In this document: piece after piece, positions 42,901 to 53,144 of the stretch | Position numbering within the stretch: the stretch's first letter is position 1 | Layout: every line of letters begins with the position of its first letter | NCBI GenBank assembly: GCA_902625215.1 | Contig: CACOAO010000001.1 | Coordinates: 62,001-126,000, forward strand | Source of the DNA: an uncultured SAR116 cluster alpha proteobacterium | Lineage (GTDB): Bacteria; Pseudomonadota; Alphaproteobacteria; Puniceispirillales; Marisalimonadaceae | Length of the DNA: 64,000 nt | Reading direction: 5' to 3' | The notes under the pieces: generated by a model | Told to the model about the DNA's origin: nothing | Database searches by the model: none | Seen by the model: the letters and a program-made list of their open reading frames with translations, nothing else | Position numbers and translations under genes: made by a program

Positions 42901-45750
42901 ATGAATAAACCGATTGAAAATAATGCAAGACCTAATCTTAAACTGAATGATCCAAACAATTTATTTTTAATTGATGGATCTGGATATATTTTTAGAGCTT
43001 TTTATGGCCTACCTTCTATGACCAATAGTAATGGAGTTCCAGTTAATGCAGTATTTGGTTACACTAAAATGCTTCTAAAGCTCATTGATGATTTTAAACC
43101 AATTTATTTAGCAGTTATTTTTGATGTTGCTAGAAAAACTTTCAGAAATGATCTATATGAATTTTATAAAGCAAATAGATCTGATCCTCCTGATGAATTA
43201 ATTCCTCAATTTTCAATTATACGAGATGCTACTAACGCGATTGGATTACCTGTTGTAGAAATGGAAGGATATGAAGCTGATGACTTAATTGCTACATATT
43301 CAGATATAGCGTCAAAAATGAATAAAAATGTTATAATCGTATCTAGTGATAAAGATTTGATGCAACTAGTTGATCAAAACACAACGTTATTCGATCCTAT
43401 GAAACAATTTTGGATTAATGATAATAGAGTTTTTGAAAAATTTGGAGTTTACCCTAGTAAAGTAATTGATGTTCAATCTCTTGCCGGTGATACTAGCGAT
43501 AACATACCTGGCGTACCTGGAATTGGTATTAAAACAGCAGCAGAATTGATTAACCAATATGGAGACCTTGATCAATTATTAAGTAGAGCTTCTGAAATAA
43601 AACAAAATAAAAAAAGAGAAAATTTAATAGAGTTCGCAGATCAGGCAGTATTGTCTAGATCATTAGTTACTTTAAAAAAAGACGTTCCTATTAAGTCTCA
43701 GATAGAAGAATTTAAAATAAGTACTGAATTGGAGTTAAATAAATTAATTCCTTTTTTAAAGACACATGGTTTTAAAAGCTTATTAAATAAATATGAAAAT
43801 AGTGGAGAACCACAAACTAATACACTTAAATCTGAGATAAACGTTAATCCTACATATGATATAAATGAACATAGTTATATTTCCAAAAAATACGAATTAA
43901 TTGAAAATAAAGATCAATTAATAAAATTTTTAGAGCATTGTTATAGTAAATCAGTAATTTCATTTGATTGTGAAACTAATTCTCTAAATGCAAAAACTGC
44001 AGATTTAGTTGGGATTTCTATATCTTATGAAGAAGGTTTAGCTTGTTATATACCATTAAGACACGGATACAAACTAGTTGATGATCAATCAGACTTTAAT
44101 TTTGATGACATAAAATCTTTTAATCAAGTCAACTTTGAAGATGCAATTGAACTACTTAAACCTATTTTAGAAGACAAATCCATTCTAAAAATTGGTCATA
44201 ATATTAAATTTGATGCACTGGTAATTAAACAAACTCATAATGGTAATATAAATATTGATCCAATCGGAGACACTATGTGCCTTTCTTATGTTGTTGATTC
44301 AGGTAGAGTAGATAGCCACAAATTAGATTCTATAGCTTTACGTGAATTAAATCACAATACAATCAAATACGAAGACGTTTGTGGAAAAGGAAAAAATAAA
44401 ATTTTATTTCATCAATTATCACCATCTGATGCACTGGATTATGCGGCTGAAGACGCAGACGTAACTTTAGCAATATATAATAGAATTTTACCGAGAATAT
44501 TTAATGATAAAAAATTTTCTGTTTATAAAAGATTAGAGAATCCGCTAATTAATGTATTAAAAGAAATGGAAAATACTGGAGTAATAATAAATGCTCAAAA
44601 ACTCTCAGAAATTTCAAAAAATTTATCTAATGAAATTATAAAATTAGAAAAAAAAATCTTTGATTATAGTGGTAAAACTTTCAATGTTGGTTCTCCAAAG
44701 CAATTGGGAGAAATTTTGTTTGACGAAATGAAGATTGAGGGTGGAAAACGCTCCAAAAATGGATTTTGGCAAACCAGTGTTGAGGTTCTTGAAAACCTAT
44801 CAGATTCAGGACATGAAATTGCACAACTTATTTTAAATTGGAGACATTTTTCTAAGTTAAAGAGTACTTATACTGATGCACTAGTTGAACAAATAAATCC
44901 AAAAACTAATAGAGTTCATACTAATTATTCAATGGTGGGTGCTAGTACTGGCAGATTATCATCTTCAAATCCTAATTTACAGAATATACCTATAAAAACG
45001 GAAGAAGGAAGATTAATTAGGACAGCGTTTGTGTCAAAGCCAGGTTTTAAATTAGTATCTATGGACTATTCACAAATTGAATTAAGATTAATAGCGCACA
45101 TAGCTGACGAGATAAAAATGTTGGATGCTTTTAATAATGATTTAGACATCCATTCTGACACTGCATCCAAAGTTTTTGGGGTTCACATAAATGAAATTAC
45201 GCCAGATTTGAGAAGGAAAGCTAAAGCTATAAACTTCGGAATTATCTATGGTATTTCTGCTTACGGTCTTGCAAAACAATTGAAGTGCTCTGCAAATGAA
45301 GCTAAAGAATTTATAGATTCATATTTCAAAAGATTTCCAAGAATAAGAGATTATATGGAAGAGATTAAATCTAATTTAGAAGAAAATGGCTTCGTAGAAA
45401 CTCTTTTTAAAAGACGCATTTATATAAATGATAGTAATGGTAAAAATCAAAGGTTAAGAGGATTTGCTGAAAGGCAGGCGATCAATGCTCCTATTCAAGG
45501 ATCTGCTGCAGATATAATTAAACTAGCAATGGTAAAAATACACAAAAATCTTTTTAATTATAAAAATGATTTTTCAATGCTAATGCAAGTTCATGATGAG
45601 CTTATATTTGAGATAAGAGAAAATAGCATTGATAAATATTCAAAGATTGTCCAAGAAATTATGGAGCACGCTAATTTACCAAAAGTTTCGTTAAATGTTA
45701 ACTTAAAAGTGGATACTGGTTTTGGAGATAATTGGGCTGAGGCTCATTAG
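42901..45750 (+). CDS. polA: DNA polymerase I
   Basis: Pol I fills gaps and removes RNA primers. The 949-residue protein holds all three domains. The 5' nuclease (about 20-310) has LFLIDGSGYIFRAFYGLP and EGYEADDLIATY. The 3'-5' exonuclease (about 345-545) has intact FDCETNS, NIKFDAL and YAAEDADVTLA residues. The polymerase (about 600-949) has motif A SMDYSQIELRLIAHI, motif B RRKAKAINFGIIYGIS and motif C MQVHDELIFE. The phenylalanine of motif B is the wild type for dNTP discrimination. The 179-base divergent gap upstream shows no strong promoter. Confidence 0.97.
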   Translation: MNKPIENNARPNLKLNDPNNLFLIDGSGYIFRAFYGLPSMTNSNGVPVNAVFGYTKMLLKLIDDFKPIYLAVIFDVARKTFRNDLYEFYKANRSDPPDELIPQFSIIRDATNAIGLPVVEMEGYEADDLIATYSDIASKMNKNVIIVSSDKDLMQLVDQNTTLFDPMKQFWINDNRVFEKFGVYPSKVIDVQSLAGDTSDNIPGVPGIGIKTAAELINQYGDLDQLLSRASEIKQNKKRENLIEFADQAVLSRSLVTLKKDVPIKSQIEEFKISTELELNKLIPFLKTHGFKSLLNKYENSGEPQTNTLKSEINVNPTYDINEHSYISKKYELIENKDQLIKFLEHCYSKSVISFDCETNSLNAKTADLVGISISYEEGLACYIPLRHGYKLVDDQSDFNFDDIKSFNQVNFEDAIELLKPILEDKSILKIGHNIKFDALVIKQTHNGNINIDPIGDTMCLSYVVDSGRVDSHKLDSIALRELNHNTIKYEDVCGKGKNKILFHQLSPSDALDYAAEDADVTLAIYNRILPRIFNDKKFSVYKRLENPLINVLKEMENTGVIINAQKLSEISKNLSNEIIKLEKKIFDYSGKTFNVGSPKQLGEILFDEMKIEGGKRSKNGFWQTSVEVLENLSDSGHEIAQLILNWRHFSKLKSTYTDALVEQINPKTNRVHTNYSMVGASTGRLSSSNPNLQNIPIKTEEGRLIRTAFVSKPGFKLVSMDYSQIELRLIAHIADEIKMLDAFNNDLDIHSDTASKVFGVHINEITPDLRRKAKAINFGIIYGISAYGLAKQLKCSANEAKEFIDSYFKRFPRIRDYMEEIKSNLEENGFVETLFKRRIYINDSNGKNQRLRGFAERQAINAPIQGSAADIIKLAMVKIHKNLFNYKNDFSMLMQVHDELIFEIRENSIDKYSKIVQEIMEHANLPKVSLNVNLKVDTGFGDNWAEAH

Positions 45751-45851
45751 ACATTATGAACATAAATTAACTTAATTTAGCCTTGAATAAACCTAAATTT
45801 TCTTCTCAAACTATCAAATGATTAAATTTTAATAAAAACACAGGCAAAAGA

Positions 45852-46541
45852 ATGAGCGAAAAAATAATTCTTATTGATGATGATAATAATATTTTAACAT
45901 CAGTTTCGGTAGCTTTAAAAGCTGAAGGCTGGGTCATTGAAACTTTTAATGATAGTGAACAAGGTCTAATAGCGCTTCAAAGGAATACACCTGATATAGC
46001 AATACTGGATATTAAAATGCCAAAACTTGACGGCATGGAAGTTTTAAAAAAACTTAGAGAAACAAATGACGTTCCTGTTATTTTTTTAACAAGTAAAGAC
46101 GATGAAATTGACGAAGCAATTGGACTTAGAATGGGAGCTGATGATTATATTACTAAGCCATTTTCCCAAAAGCTTTTGATTGAAAGAATAAGAGCTGTAC
46201 TAAGAAGAAGTTCATATAAAAATAATGACGTATCAGATAGGTTGATTCAAAGAAATGATCTATCACTTGATCCTGATAGACATCTTTGTAAGTGGAAAGG
46301 TGAAGAAATAAGACTTACAGTCACTGAATTCTTAATTCTTTATTCTTTGGCTCAAAGACCTGGATTAGTTAAAAATAGAGATCAACTCATTGATACAGCA
46401 TATGGTGAAACTATATATGTAGATGACAGAACAATTGACAGTCATATCAAAAGAATGAGAAGGAAGTTTAGAGTTTTTGATAGAGCTTTTGACCATATTG
46501 AGACTTTGTATGGCGTGGGTTATAGGTATAGAGATTCATAA
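45852..46541 (+). CDS. chvI: response regulator ChvI (OmpR family)
   Basis: The 229-residue regulator has a receiver domain with acidic pocket IDDDNN (9-13), phospho-acceptor Asp53 in AILDIKMP, and lysine in YITKPFS near 104. The winged-helix output domain (about 130-228) has [17 protein letters not shown] and [14 protein letters not shown]. It matches ChvI, which in Alphaproteobacteria governs cell-envelope and acid-stress genes. The kinase gene starts three bases after its stop. Confidence 0.92.
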   Translation: MSEKIILIDDDNNILTSVSVALKAEGWVIETFNDSEQGLIALQRNTPDIAILDIKMPKLDGMEVLKKLRETNDVPVIFLTSKDDEIDEAIGLRMGADDYITKPFSQKLLIERIRAVLRRSSYKNNDVSDRLIQRNDLSLDPDRHLCKWKGEEIRLTVTEFLILYSLAQRPGLVKNRDQLIDTAYGETIYVDDRTIDSHIKRMRRKFRVFDRAFDHIETLYGVGYRYRDS

Positions 46542-46544
46542 AAA

Positions 46545-48149
46545 TTGAAATTTGTTTTTAAAAAACTGGAAAAGCTATATTTTCCTCTAAAAATGAGAAT
46601 ATTATTTATAATATTATTACCAGTTATATTATACCCAATCATTTTAATTTATTTTAATAAATATCAAGATATTCTAATTAGATCAGAATTTGCTGCTATT
46701 GAAAGACAAGGTTTAACTCTGACTAAAGCGCTTGCATTGGCAGAAAATCAGTATGGCTTAATCCAGAATAATCAAATATCTAGTCCAGCTTTACAAAGTC
46801 TTATTCCAAAAGTTGAATATGGCTCTAACATACGAGCAAGATTGTTTAATGTGTATGGAAATTTAATAGCAGATACAAAAATAAGTATGAAGTATAGCCC
46901 ACTTGTTGAAGTAAGCCCATTACCAGCTGTTGACAATAGTTTTTCCGTAAAAAATAATTTAACAAAATTTGTTTCTTTATTTTCAAATATAATATCAAAG
47001 CCTCTTAATTTACCTTTGTATAGAGATAATACAATCTTTTCATTCGAAGATTTCCCAGAAGTTATAATGGCTTTAAAAGGGAGAACTAAAAAAATCTTAA
47101 GACAAGATAGCAAAGGTAAACTTTATTTGTCTGTAGCTATACCAATTAAAAACATTCGTATGGTTAAGGGAGCAGTACTGCTTTCTGTATCTGGAAAAAA
47201 AATTGAACAAGAATTAGTTGACTTGGAAACTGAACTTTTTAAAGCTTTTGGTCTTATCCTATTAGCAACAGTTGCTCTTGCTATTTATTTTGGCAGATCA
47301 ATTACAAATCCAATAGTGAGATTGTCTAATGAGGCAGACAAAATTGCAGAGGATAAAACACTAAAAACTTTTAACCTTGATAAATTTAGAAATAGGAAAG
47401 ATGAAATAGGTAATTTAGCACAATCTTTTTTTAAAATGACTAATGAGTTGCAAAAAAGAATAGATCATATTGCAGAATTTGCTGCTGATGTAGCGCACGA
47501 GTTAAAAAATCCAATAACCTCCGTTAGGTCAGCTTCTGAAACAATTATAAAAGTTAGAAGCTTAGATGAACAAAAAAAATTGATTAAAGTAATACAAAAT
47601 GACGTAGAAAGAATAGATAGATTGATTAATGATATTTCTGCCGCCTCTAGGTTAGATGCAGAGTTGTCAAGAATAGAAATTAAAAAAATTAATATTTCTA
47701 ATATTCTTGAAACTTTAGTTGATATAAGATCATCAACAATAAATTCAAAAATTAATTTTTTAAAGCATACTGTAGATGTTCATATCTTAGGTGATGCAAA
47801 TAAAATTGCTCAAGTTTTTGACAATTTGATCCAAAACGCCGCTTCATTTTCAAAGAAAAATAACTTTATAAGTATTAGAATAGAAAAAAATTTTCAGAAT
47901 GTAACAGTTATGGTTGAAGATAATGGTCCAGGGTTTTCAAAGGGGTCGTTGAAGAAGGTTTTTGATAGATTTTATACAGACAGACCTAAAAATGAAAAGT
48001 TTGGTAATCATTCAGGTTTGGGATTGTCTATTTCTAAACAGATTGTTGAAGCGCATGGTGGATCAATAGAGGCTTTAAATCGTTTCAATCAACAGAATGA
48101 ATGCCTTGGAGGTTGCGTTAAAGTCACTTTTCCAGAAATTAAAACATAA
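46545..48149 (+). CDS. chvG: sensor histidine kinase ChvG
   Basis: The 534-residue kinase has two membrane helices (about 17-37 and 228-248) enclosing a periplasmic sensor domain of about 190 residues. A HAMP linker (about 250-305), a HisKA box AADVAHELKNPITSVRSA with phospho-accepting His318, and the HATPase boxes (NLIQNAAS, DNGPGFS, GLGLSISKQIVEAHGG) follow. The start is TTG 46545, three bases after chvI. ATG at MRILFI, 16 codons inside, is possible. Confidence 0.92.
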   Translation: MKFVFKKLEKLYFPLKMRILFIILLPVILYPIILIYFNKYQDILIRSEFAAIERQGLTLTKALALAENQYGLIQNNQISSPALQSLIPKVEYGSNIRARLFNVYGNLIADTKISMKYSPLVEVSPLPAVDNSFSVKNNLTKFVSLFSNIISKPLNLPLYRDNTIFSFEDFPEVIMALKGRTKKILRQDSKGKLYLSVAIPIKNIRMVKGAVLLSVSGKKIEQELVDLETELFKAFGLILLATVALAIYFGRSITNPIVRLSNEADKIAEDKTLKTFNLDKFRNRKDEIGNLAQSFFKMTNELQKRIDHIAEFAADVAHELKNPITSVRSASETIIKVRSLDEQKKLIKVIQNDVERIDRLINDISAASRLDAELSRIEIKKINISNILETLVDIRSSTINSKINFLKHTVDVHILGDANKIAQVFDNLIQNAASFSKKNNFISIRIEKNFQNVTVMVEDNGPGFSKGSLKKVFDRFYTDRPKNEKFGNHSGLGLSISKQIVEAHGGSIEALNRFNQQNECLGGCVKVTFPEIKT

Positions 48150-48227
48150 TTATTTAAATATTTTAATTCGAGCTTTAAATGGGTAATTTTAAATGTTATA
48201 GAATTACAAAAACTTAAAAGGATTGTT

Positions 48228-49619
48228 ATGAAAGATTATTCAATAACAGATATAAATCTTGCCGAATGGGGTAGGAGAGAAATCTCAATTGCTGAGACTG
48301 AAATGCCAGGATTAATGGCATGCAGAGAATTGTTTTCTAAGGATAAGCCATTAAGAGGAACAAGGATTGCAGGTTGCCTTCACATGACAATTCAAACAGC
48401 AGTTCTTATAGAAACCTTAATCAGCCTTGGAGCAAATGTGAGGTGGGCTAGCTGTAACATTTTCTCAACTCAAGATCACGCAGCAGCAGCAATTGCAAAA
48501 CTAGATATTCCCGTTTTTGCAAAAAAAGGAGAAACTTTAAAAGAATACTGGAATTATGTAGATCAAATATTTACTTGGTCGGATGATACAGTTGCGAATA
48601 TGATATTAGATGATGGGGGTGATGCAACTTTATATATTATACTAGGCGCTAAAGCTGAAAATGGTGAGCAAATTTTACCTAACCCTGCTAATGAAGAAGA
48701 AGAAGCTCTTAAGGCACAAATTTTATCCAGACTTCAAAGCTCTCCAGGATGGTTCACTAAAGTTAAAAATAGTATAAAAGGTGTTACTGAAGAAACAACT
48801 ACAGGGGTTCTTAGATTATATCAAATGGCAGAAAAAGGTGACCTTCCTTTTCCAGCAATTAATGTGAACGATTCAGTTACAAAATCTAAATTTGATAACC
48901 TTTATGGATGTAGAGAGTCTCTTGTCGATGGCATAAGAAGAGCCACTGACGTGATGTTATCAGGTAAAGTAGCTGTTGTTGCAGGTTATGGTGACGTTGG
49001 CAAAGGATCTGCTGCTTCACTTCGTCAAGGTGGAGCTAGAGTAATTGTAACTGAAATTGACCCAATATGTGCATTGCAAGCTGCAATGGAAGGATACGAA
49101 GTATGTTCTATGGAAGAAGCATGCTCCAGAGGTGATATATTTGTAACAGCAACTGGAAATAAAGATGTTATCACTGTGGATCACATGAGGGAAATGAAAG
49201 ACAGAGCAGTCGTGTGTAACATTGGTCATTTTGACTCAGAAATACAAGTTGAATCACTTCAAAATATGAAATGGTCGGAAGTTAAACCACAAGTGGATGA
49301 GGTGGAGTTTCAAGATGGTAAACGTCTAATTGTTCTAGCAAAAGGAAGATTGGTGAATTTAGGGTGTGCTACTGGACACCCTAGTTTTGTAATGAGTGCT
49401 TCTTTTACTAATCAGGTTCTTGCCCAGATAGAGCTGTGGGAAAAGCCAGATAATTATGAAAATAAGGTATATACGTTACCAAGACATTTAGATGAAAAAG
49501 TTGCTAAATTGCATCTTGATAAAGTTGGTGCTACTTTAAGTAAGCTCTCAAATGAACAAGCGGAATATATTGGTGTCCCTGTACAAGGGCCGTTTAAATC
49601 AGACAATTATAGATACTAG
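48228..49619 (+). CDS. ahcY: adenosylhomocysteinase (SAH hydrolase)
   Basis: AhcY splits S-adenosylhomocysteine into adenosine and homocysteine, relieving inhibition of methyltransferases. The 463-residue tetramer-forming enzyme carries [32 protein letters not shown] with the substrate lysine, the NAD-binding [25 protein letters not shown] and the C-terminal dimer segment ending FKSDNYRY. The ribosome binding site is AAAGGA. The 78-base gap upstream lacks a recognisable SAH riboswitch. It follows chvG as in many alphaproteobacteria, but the usual HPrK/PTS genes between them are absent. Confidence 0.97.
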   Translation: MKDYSITDINLAEWGRREISIAETEMPGLMACRELFSKDKPLRGTRIAGCLHMTIQTAVLIETLISLGANVRWASCNIFSTQDHAAAAIAKLDIPVFAKKGETLKEYWNYVDQIFTWSDDTVANMILDDGGDATLYIILGAKAENGEQILPNPANEEEEALKAQILSRLQSSPGWFTKVKNSIKGVTEETTTGVLRLYQMAEKGDLPFPAINVNDSVTKSKFDNLYGCRESLVDGIRRATDVMLSGKVAVVAGYGDVGKGSAASLRQGGARVIVTEIDPICALQAAMEGYEVCSMEEACSRGDIFVTATGNKDVITVDHMREMKDRAVVCNIGHFDSEIQVESLQNMKWSEVKPQVDEVEFQDGKRLIVLAKGRLVNLGCATGHPSFVMSASFTNQVLAQIELWEKPDNYENKVYTLPRHLDEKVAKLHLDKVGATLSKLSNEQAEYIGVPVQGPFKSDNYRY

Positions 49620-49622
49620 TTT

Positions 49623-50107
49623 ATGAAATTGTTATTTGAAATAACGATTAAATCAAAATCTGAAATGCATGAATTTGGCATAAAATTAGCAAATTTATTT
49701 TCACCTAATGATTTGATTACATTTAATGGCGATTTAGGTGTTGGCAAAACTTTTCTATGTAAGTCGATAATTAATTATTTATCAAAAATTAACGAAATTG
49801 TAAGTCCTACATTTAATATTGTTCAAACATATCCGTTATATAAAGATAAAGAAATATGGCATTGTGATTTTTATAGGATTAACAGTTATGAAGAGGTGAG
49901 AGAGATTGGTGTTTTTGAAGAGATAAAAAAAAAATTATTCTTCTTGAATGGCCAAAGTTTGAACTTGAATTAAATCAATTTAATCCTTTAAGTGTTGATA
50001 TTGCAATTCTAGAGAGTAATCACAGTAATTTATCTGAACGAAGAAAAATTTCTTTATCTGGTTCAAAAAAATGGGATAATAAAATTAAAAATTTACATAA
50101 TTTTTAG
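49623..50107 (+). CDS. tsaE: TsaE, t6A tRNA-modification ATPase, reading frame broken by -1 shift at an A10 run
   Basis: TsaE works with TsaB/TsaD in making t6A37 of tRNA and is nearly universal. The first frame (49623-49973, 116 residues) has the P-loop FNGDLGVGKTFL and IWHCDFYRI but then runs into an unrelated end. At 49925-49934 lies A10. In the -1 frame after it the sequence reads IILLEWPKFE, the expected conserved EWP motif, and continues to a TAG at 50105-50107 (ending KIKNLHNF). A shift at A10 restores a 161-residue protein of normal length. The start is three bases after ahcY. Options: sequencing error, transcriptional slippage or -1 frameshifting, or a dying gene. Confidence 0.85.
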
Positions 50108-50125
50108 CTATGTGAGGTCAAAAAT

Positions 50126-51535
50126 TTGAATTTCGTCTTCTATGACTTAGAAACTACAGGAAAAAATTCTGCTTGGGATCAAATTATTCAAGTGGCCGCT
50201 ATTCTTACAGACGATAAATTTAATATTATTGACAAATATGAAGAGAGATGTCGATTAAAAAAAGGTTTAGTACCTTACCCTGAAGCATTAATTGTAAATA
50301 AAACATCAGTTAAAATTTTAAAAAATACAAATTTGTCCCATTATGAGTTAATAAAAAAAATAGAAACAACATTTAAAAAATGGTCACCTGCATTTTTTAT
50401 CGGATATAATTCAATAAACTTCGATGAAGAGTTTATTAGAAAAACTTTTTTTAAAAATCTTTTTGAACCCTATTTAACACAATTTAATGGTAACAAAAGA
50501 GCTGATGTGATTGGCATGACTAGAGCTTCTAAATTTTATTATCCTGATTTTTTAAAAGTCGGAATTAATGAAAAAGGGAATCAGATTTTTAAATTAGATG
50601 CCTTAACTGAACTTAATAATATTGCTCACAATGCTCATGATGCTATGGGCGATGTAGACGCAACGATACAAATTGCCAAAATTTTGAATAAAAGTGCTAA
50701 GGAAGTTTGGAATGCTGGGCTTCAAAATAATCATAAAATTGATGTGGATAACTTCTTAATCCAAAATAATATTGTTTGTATGGATGAATATCTTTTTGGT
50801 AAATTTAATGTTCACGCTGTTACCTATGTGTGCAAAAATCAATTTAATTATCCTCAATGTTTCGATTTAATGCATGACCCTTTGGATTATATTGATATGT
50901 CTATTAAAGATTTAAAAGTTAGAGTAAAACAAAAACCTAAGTTAATTAAAGAAATTAAAAATAATAAAAATCCCATCTTATTAGATTCAAGCTTTGTTGA
51001 AAAAATACCAATGTATGAAACGATTGGAATAGAAGTTTTAACTCGTAGAGCAGAAATTATTAAAAATAGCCCTGATTTTAAAAGTAAGATCCAATCAATT
51101 CTTTATGAAGAGTACGAAGCAAAACAGTTGTCTAATTCACAAGTTGACATATTGCCTGAAGAAAGTATTTATTCTGCTGGGTTTCCGGACAATTACGAAA
51201 AATCTAAAATGGTTGATTTTCACAATGCTGATTGGGAAGAAAGATTTTATATTGCAAATCAGTTCAAAGATGAACGATATAAATACTTTGCTTATATGTT
51301 AATTTATGAAGAGATGCCTCATGTGCTACCAAAATCTGACTATGAAAAAATTCATAAAATTATTGCGAATCAGATTTTAAGTACTGATAATGAAAAGTGG
51401 AATACAATTCCTAAGGCTTACCATGAACTAGATAATTTGCGTGAAAAATATGAAAAACAAGGTAATGACGAAAAGTTACTGTTCTTAGCAGATTGGGATC
51501 ATTATCTACAAGATCTTGAAAAACAGTATCAATAA
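50126..51535 (+). CDS. sbcB: exodeoxyribonuclease I (SbcB/ExoI)
   Basis: ExoI degrades single-stranded DNA 3' to 5' in mismatch repair and recombination. The 469-residue protein, close to the E. coli length, has an N-terminal DEDDh exonuclease domain: FYDLETTGK (Asp7, Glu9), GYNSINFDEEF, and AHDAMGDVDAT with the histidine and final aspartate. Then follow the SH3-like and helical C-terminal parts, ending LFLADWDHYLQDLEKQ. The start is TTG 50126 with GAGG at 50114-50117. Confidence 0.9.
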   Translation: MNFVFYDLETTGKNSAWDQIIQVAAILTDDKFNIIDKYEERCRLKKGLVPYPEALIVNKTSVKILKNTNLSHYELIKKIETTFKKWSPAFFIGYNSINFDEEFIRKTFFKNLFEPYLTQFNGNKRADVIGMTRASKFYYPDFLKVGINEKGNQIFKLDALTELNNIAHNAHDAMGDVDATIQIAKILNKSAKEVWNAGLQNNHKIDVDNFLIQNNIVCMDEYLFGKFNVHAVTYVCKNQFNYPQCFDLMHDPLDYIDMSIKDLKVRVKQKPKLIKEIKNNKNPILLDSSFVEKIPMYETIGIEVLTRRAEIIKNSPDFKSKIQSILYEEYEAKQLSNSQVDILPEESIYSAGFPDNYEKSKMVDFHNADWEERFYIANQFKDERYKYFAYMLIYEEMPHVLPKSDYEKIHKIIANQILSTDNEKWNTIPKAYHELDNLREKYEKQGNDEKLLFLADWDHYLQDLEKQYQ

Positions 51536-51568
51536 ATTTTAAATTTTTTTAACTAAGGAGAGATTAAA

Positions 51569-51889
51569 ATGGCAACAAATAAAACAAATGACCAAAACTT
51601 TAAAATAGATGTATTAGATTCTAAGGAACCTGTATTAGTAGACTTTTGGGCAGAATGGTGTGGACCTTGTAAAGCAATTGCACCTTCTTTAGAAGAATTA
51701 TCTGAAGAAATGAGTAATAAATTAAAAGTTGTCAAAATTAATGTTGATGAAAATCCGTCAACATCCCAAGCTTATAGTATAAGAAGTATTCCTGCTTTAA
51801 TGATATTTAAGGACGGTGAAAAAATCTCTGAGAAGATGGGAGCTCTTCCAAAATCAGCTCTTGAAACATGGATTAATGATACAATCTAA
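51569..51889 (+). CDS. trxA: thioredoxin
   Basis: The 106-residue protein reduces protein disulfides. It has VDFWAEWCGPCKAIAP with the redox pair in WCGPC (about residues 31-35) and the cis-proline segment SIRSIPALMIFKDG. The start follows AAGGAGA. Its TAA overlaps the end of folC, which comes from the opposite strand, by four bases. Confidence 0.97.
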   Translation: MATNKTNDQNFKIDVLDSKEPVLVDFWAEWCGPCKAIAPSLEELSEEMSNKLKVVKINVDENPSTSQAYSIRSIPALMIFKDGEKISEKMGALPKSALETWINDTI

Positions 51890-53121
51890 TCAATAATTGT
51901 TTCGTTAAATTTTAACGCATGACCCGCTAAATATAAAGATCCAGTAATTAACAATGGAATTCTATTGTCGGCTTTTTTAAGAGCACTTTCAAAATTGTTT
52001 GAGGTTTTTGTATTAAAGCCCAAACTGTCCAATTTATTTTTTATATCCAGTACTGACAGCGAATTTGTTGCGTCTGGAACAGTTATAGCATAAATTTGAT
52101 TGATGTGGTTTTTAAAGATTTTAACGAAATCTTTTACATCTCTGTTATTTAACATACCAATAATTAGGTTCCATTTACCTAATGATTGTTTACTTAAATA
52201 ATGATCAAGAACAATTGCCCCATCTTGATTATGCGATCCATCAACTATGGTAATGTTGTTTCTGATATTAAAAATTTTTCCATCATTTAATATTTGGATT
52301 CTTCCTGACCAGAAAGTTCTTGCAAGTCCTTGCTTCATTTTTGGTACGGAAATTGATGGTAAAATAAATTTAGCAGCTGTAAAAGCTGTTGCTGCATTTT
52401 CGTATTGAAAGTCACCAACCAATCCTAGTTTTGTATTTTCTGAAAGATTTTCAATATTTATAATTTCACTACCTAGTTTTTTTGCAATATTAACTATAGT
52501 TTCAAGAGCTTTAATTTTATTTTGTTTTGCTATTATGACTGGAACTTTTTTTCTCAATATCCCTGCTTTTTCCTTAGCTATATTTTCAATCTTTTTTCCA
52601 AGAAATTCTTCATGATCAAAACCAATTTTAGTTATTATAGTAAGCTTTTTATTTTCTATTATATTCGTTGCATCTAATCTTCCGCCCAGCCCAGTCTCAA
52701 TTATATTAACATCACTAGGAAATTGTTTAAATGCAAGAAAAGCAGCTGCTGTTGTAATTTCAAAAAATGTTATTGGTTTATAATTATTTTTAATTTCAAC
52801 TTCTTCTAATATTCTTGATAAATTATCGTCTGAAATTAATTTTTTCTTAATTCTAATACGTTCATTAAAATTTATTAAATGAGGAGAAGTATATATATTT
52901 ACTGACAGACCATGGGCCTCAAAAATTTCCTTAAGAAAAGCTGCAGTAGATCCTTTACCATTAGTTCCTGCAATATGAATTACGTTGTTTAATGAGTTTT
53001 GAGGATTATCTAATTTATTCATTAAGAATTTTAATCTGTTTAGATTAAAATCTATCAGTTTTGGATGTAAATCAAACAACCCTTTTAAAGTTGAAGATAA
53101 TGTTTTTTTTCTTTTATCCAA
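51886..53121 (-). CDS. folC: folylpolyglutamate synthase/dihydrofolate synthase FolC
   Basis: FolC ligates glutamate to dihydropteroate and folates using ATP. The 411-residue Mur-ligase-like protein has the P-loop HIAGTNGKGSTAAF (about 47-60), the loop YTSPHLINFNERI, the EITTAAAFLAF block, ETGLGGRLDATN, and DGSHNQDGA in the C-terminal domain. The start is TTG 53119-53121; no closer ATG retains the LHPKLIDFNLNRL segment typical of the N-terminus. It is 23 bases downstream of accD. Confidence 0.93.
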   Translation of the reverse strand: MDKRKKTLSSTLKGLFDLHPKLIDFNLNRLKFLMNKLDNPQNSLNNVIHIAGTNGKGSTAAFLKEIFEAHGLSVNIYTSPHLINFNERIRIKKKLISDDNLSRILEEVEIKNNYKPITFFEITTAAAFLAFKQFPSDVNIIETGLGGRLDATNIIENKKLTIITKIGFDHEEFLGKKIENIAKEKAGILRKKVPVIIAKQNKIKALETIVNIAKKLGSEIINIENLSENTKLGLVGDFQYENAATAFTAAKFILPSISVPKMKQGLARTFWSGRIQILNDGKIFNIRNNITIVDGSHNQDGAIVLDHYLSKQSLGKWNLIIGMLNNRDVKDFVKIFKNHINQIYAITVPDATNSLSVLDIKNKLDSLGFNTKTSNNFESALKKADNRIPLLITGSLYLAGHALKFNETIID

Positions 53122-53144
53122 TTTTAATGAATAAATTTGTCATA

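Noticed and set aside
48150-48227. SAH or SAM riboswitch upstream of ahcY
   Set aside because: The 78-base gap is very AT-rich, and I could not build the GC-rich stems of the known SAH or SAM riboswitches.
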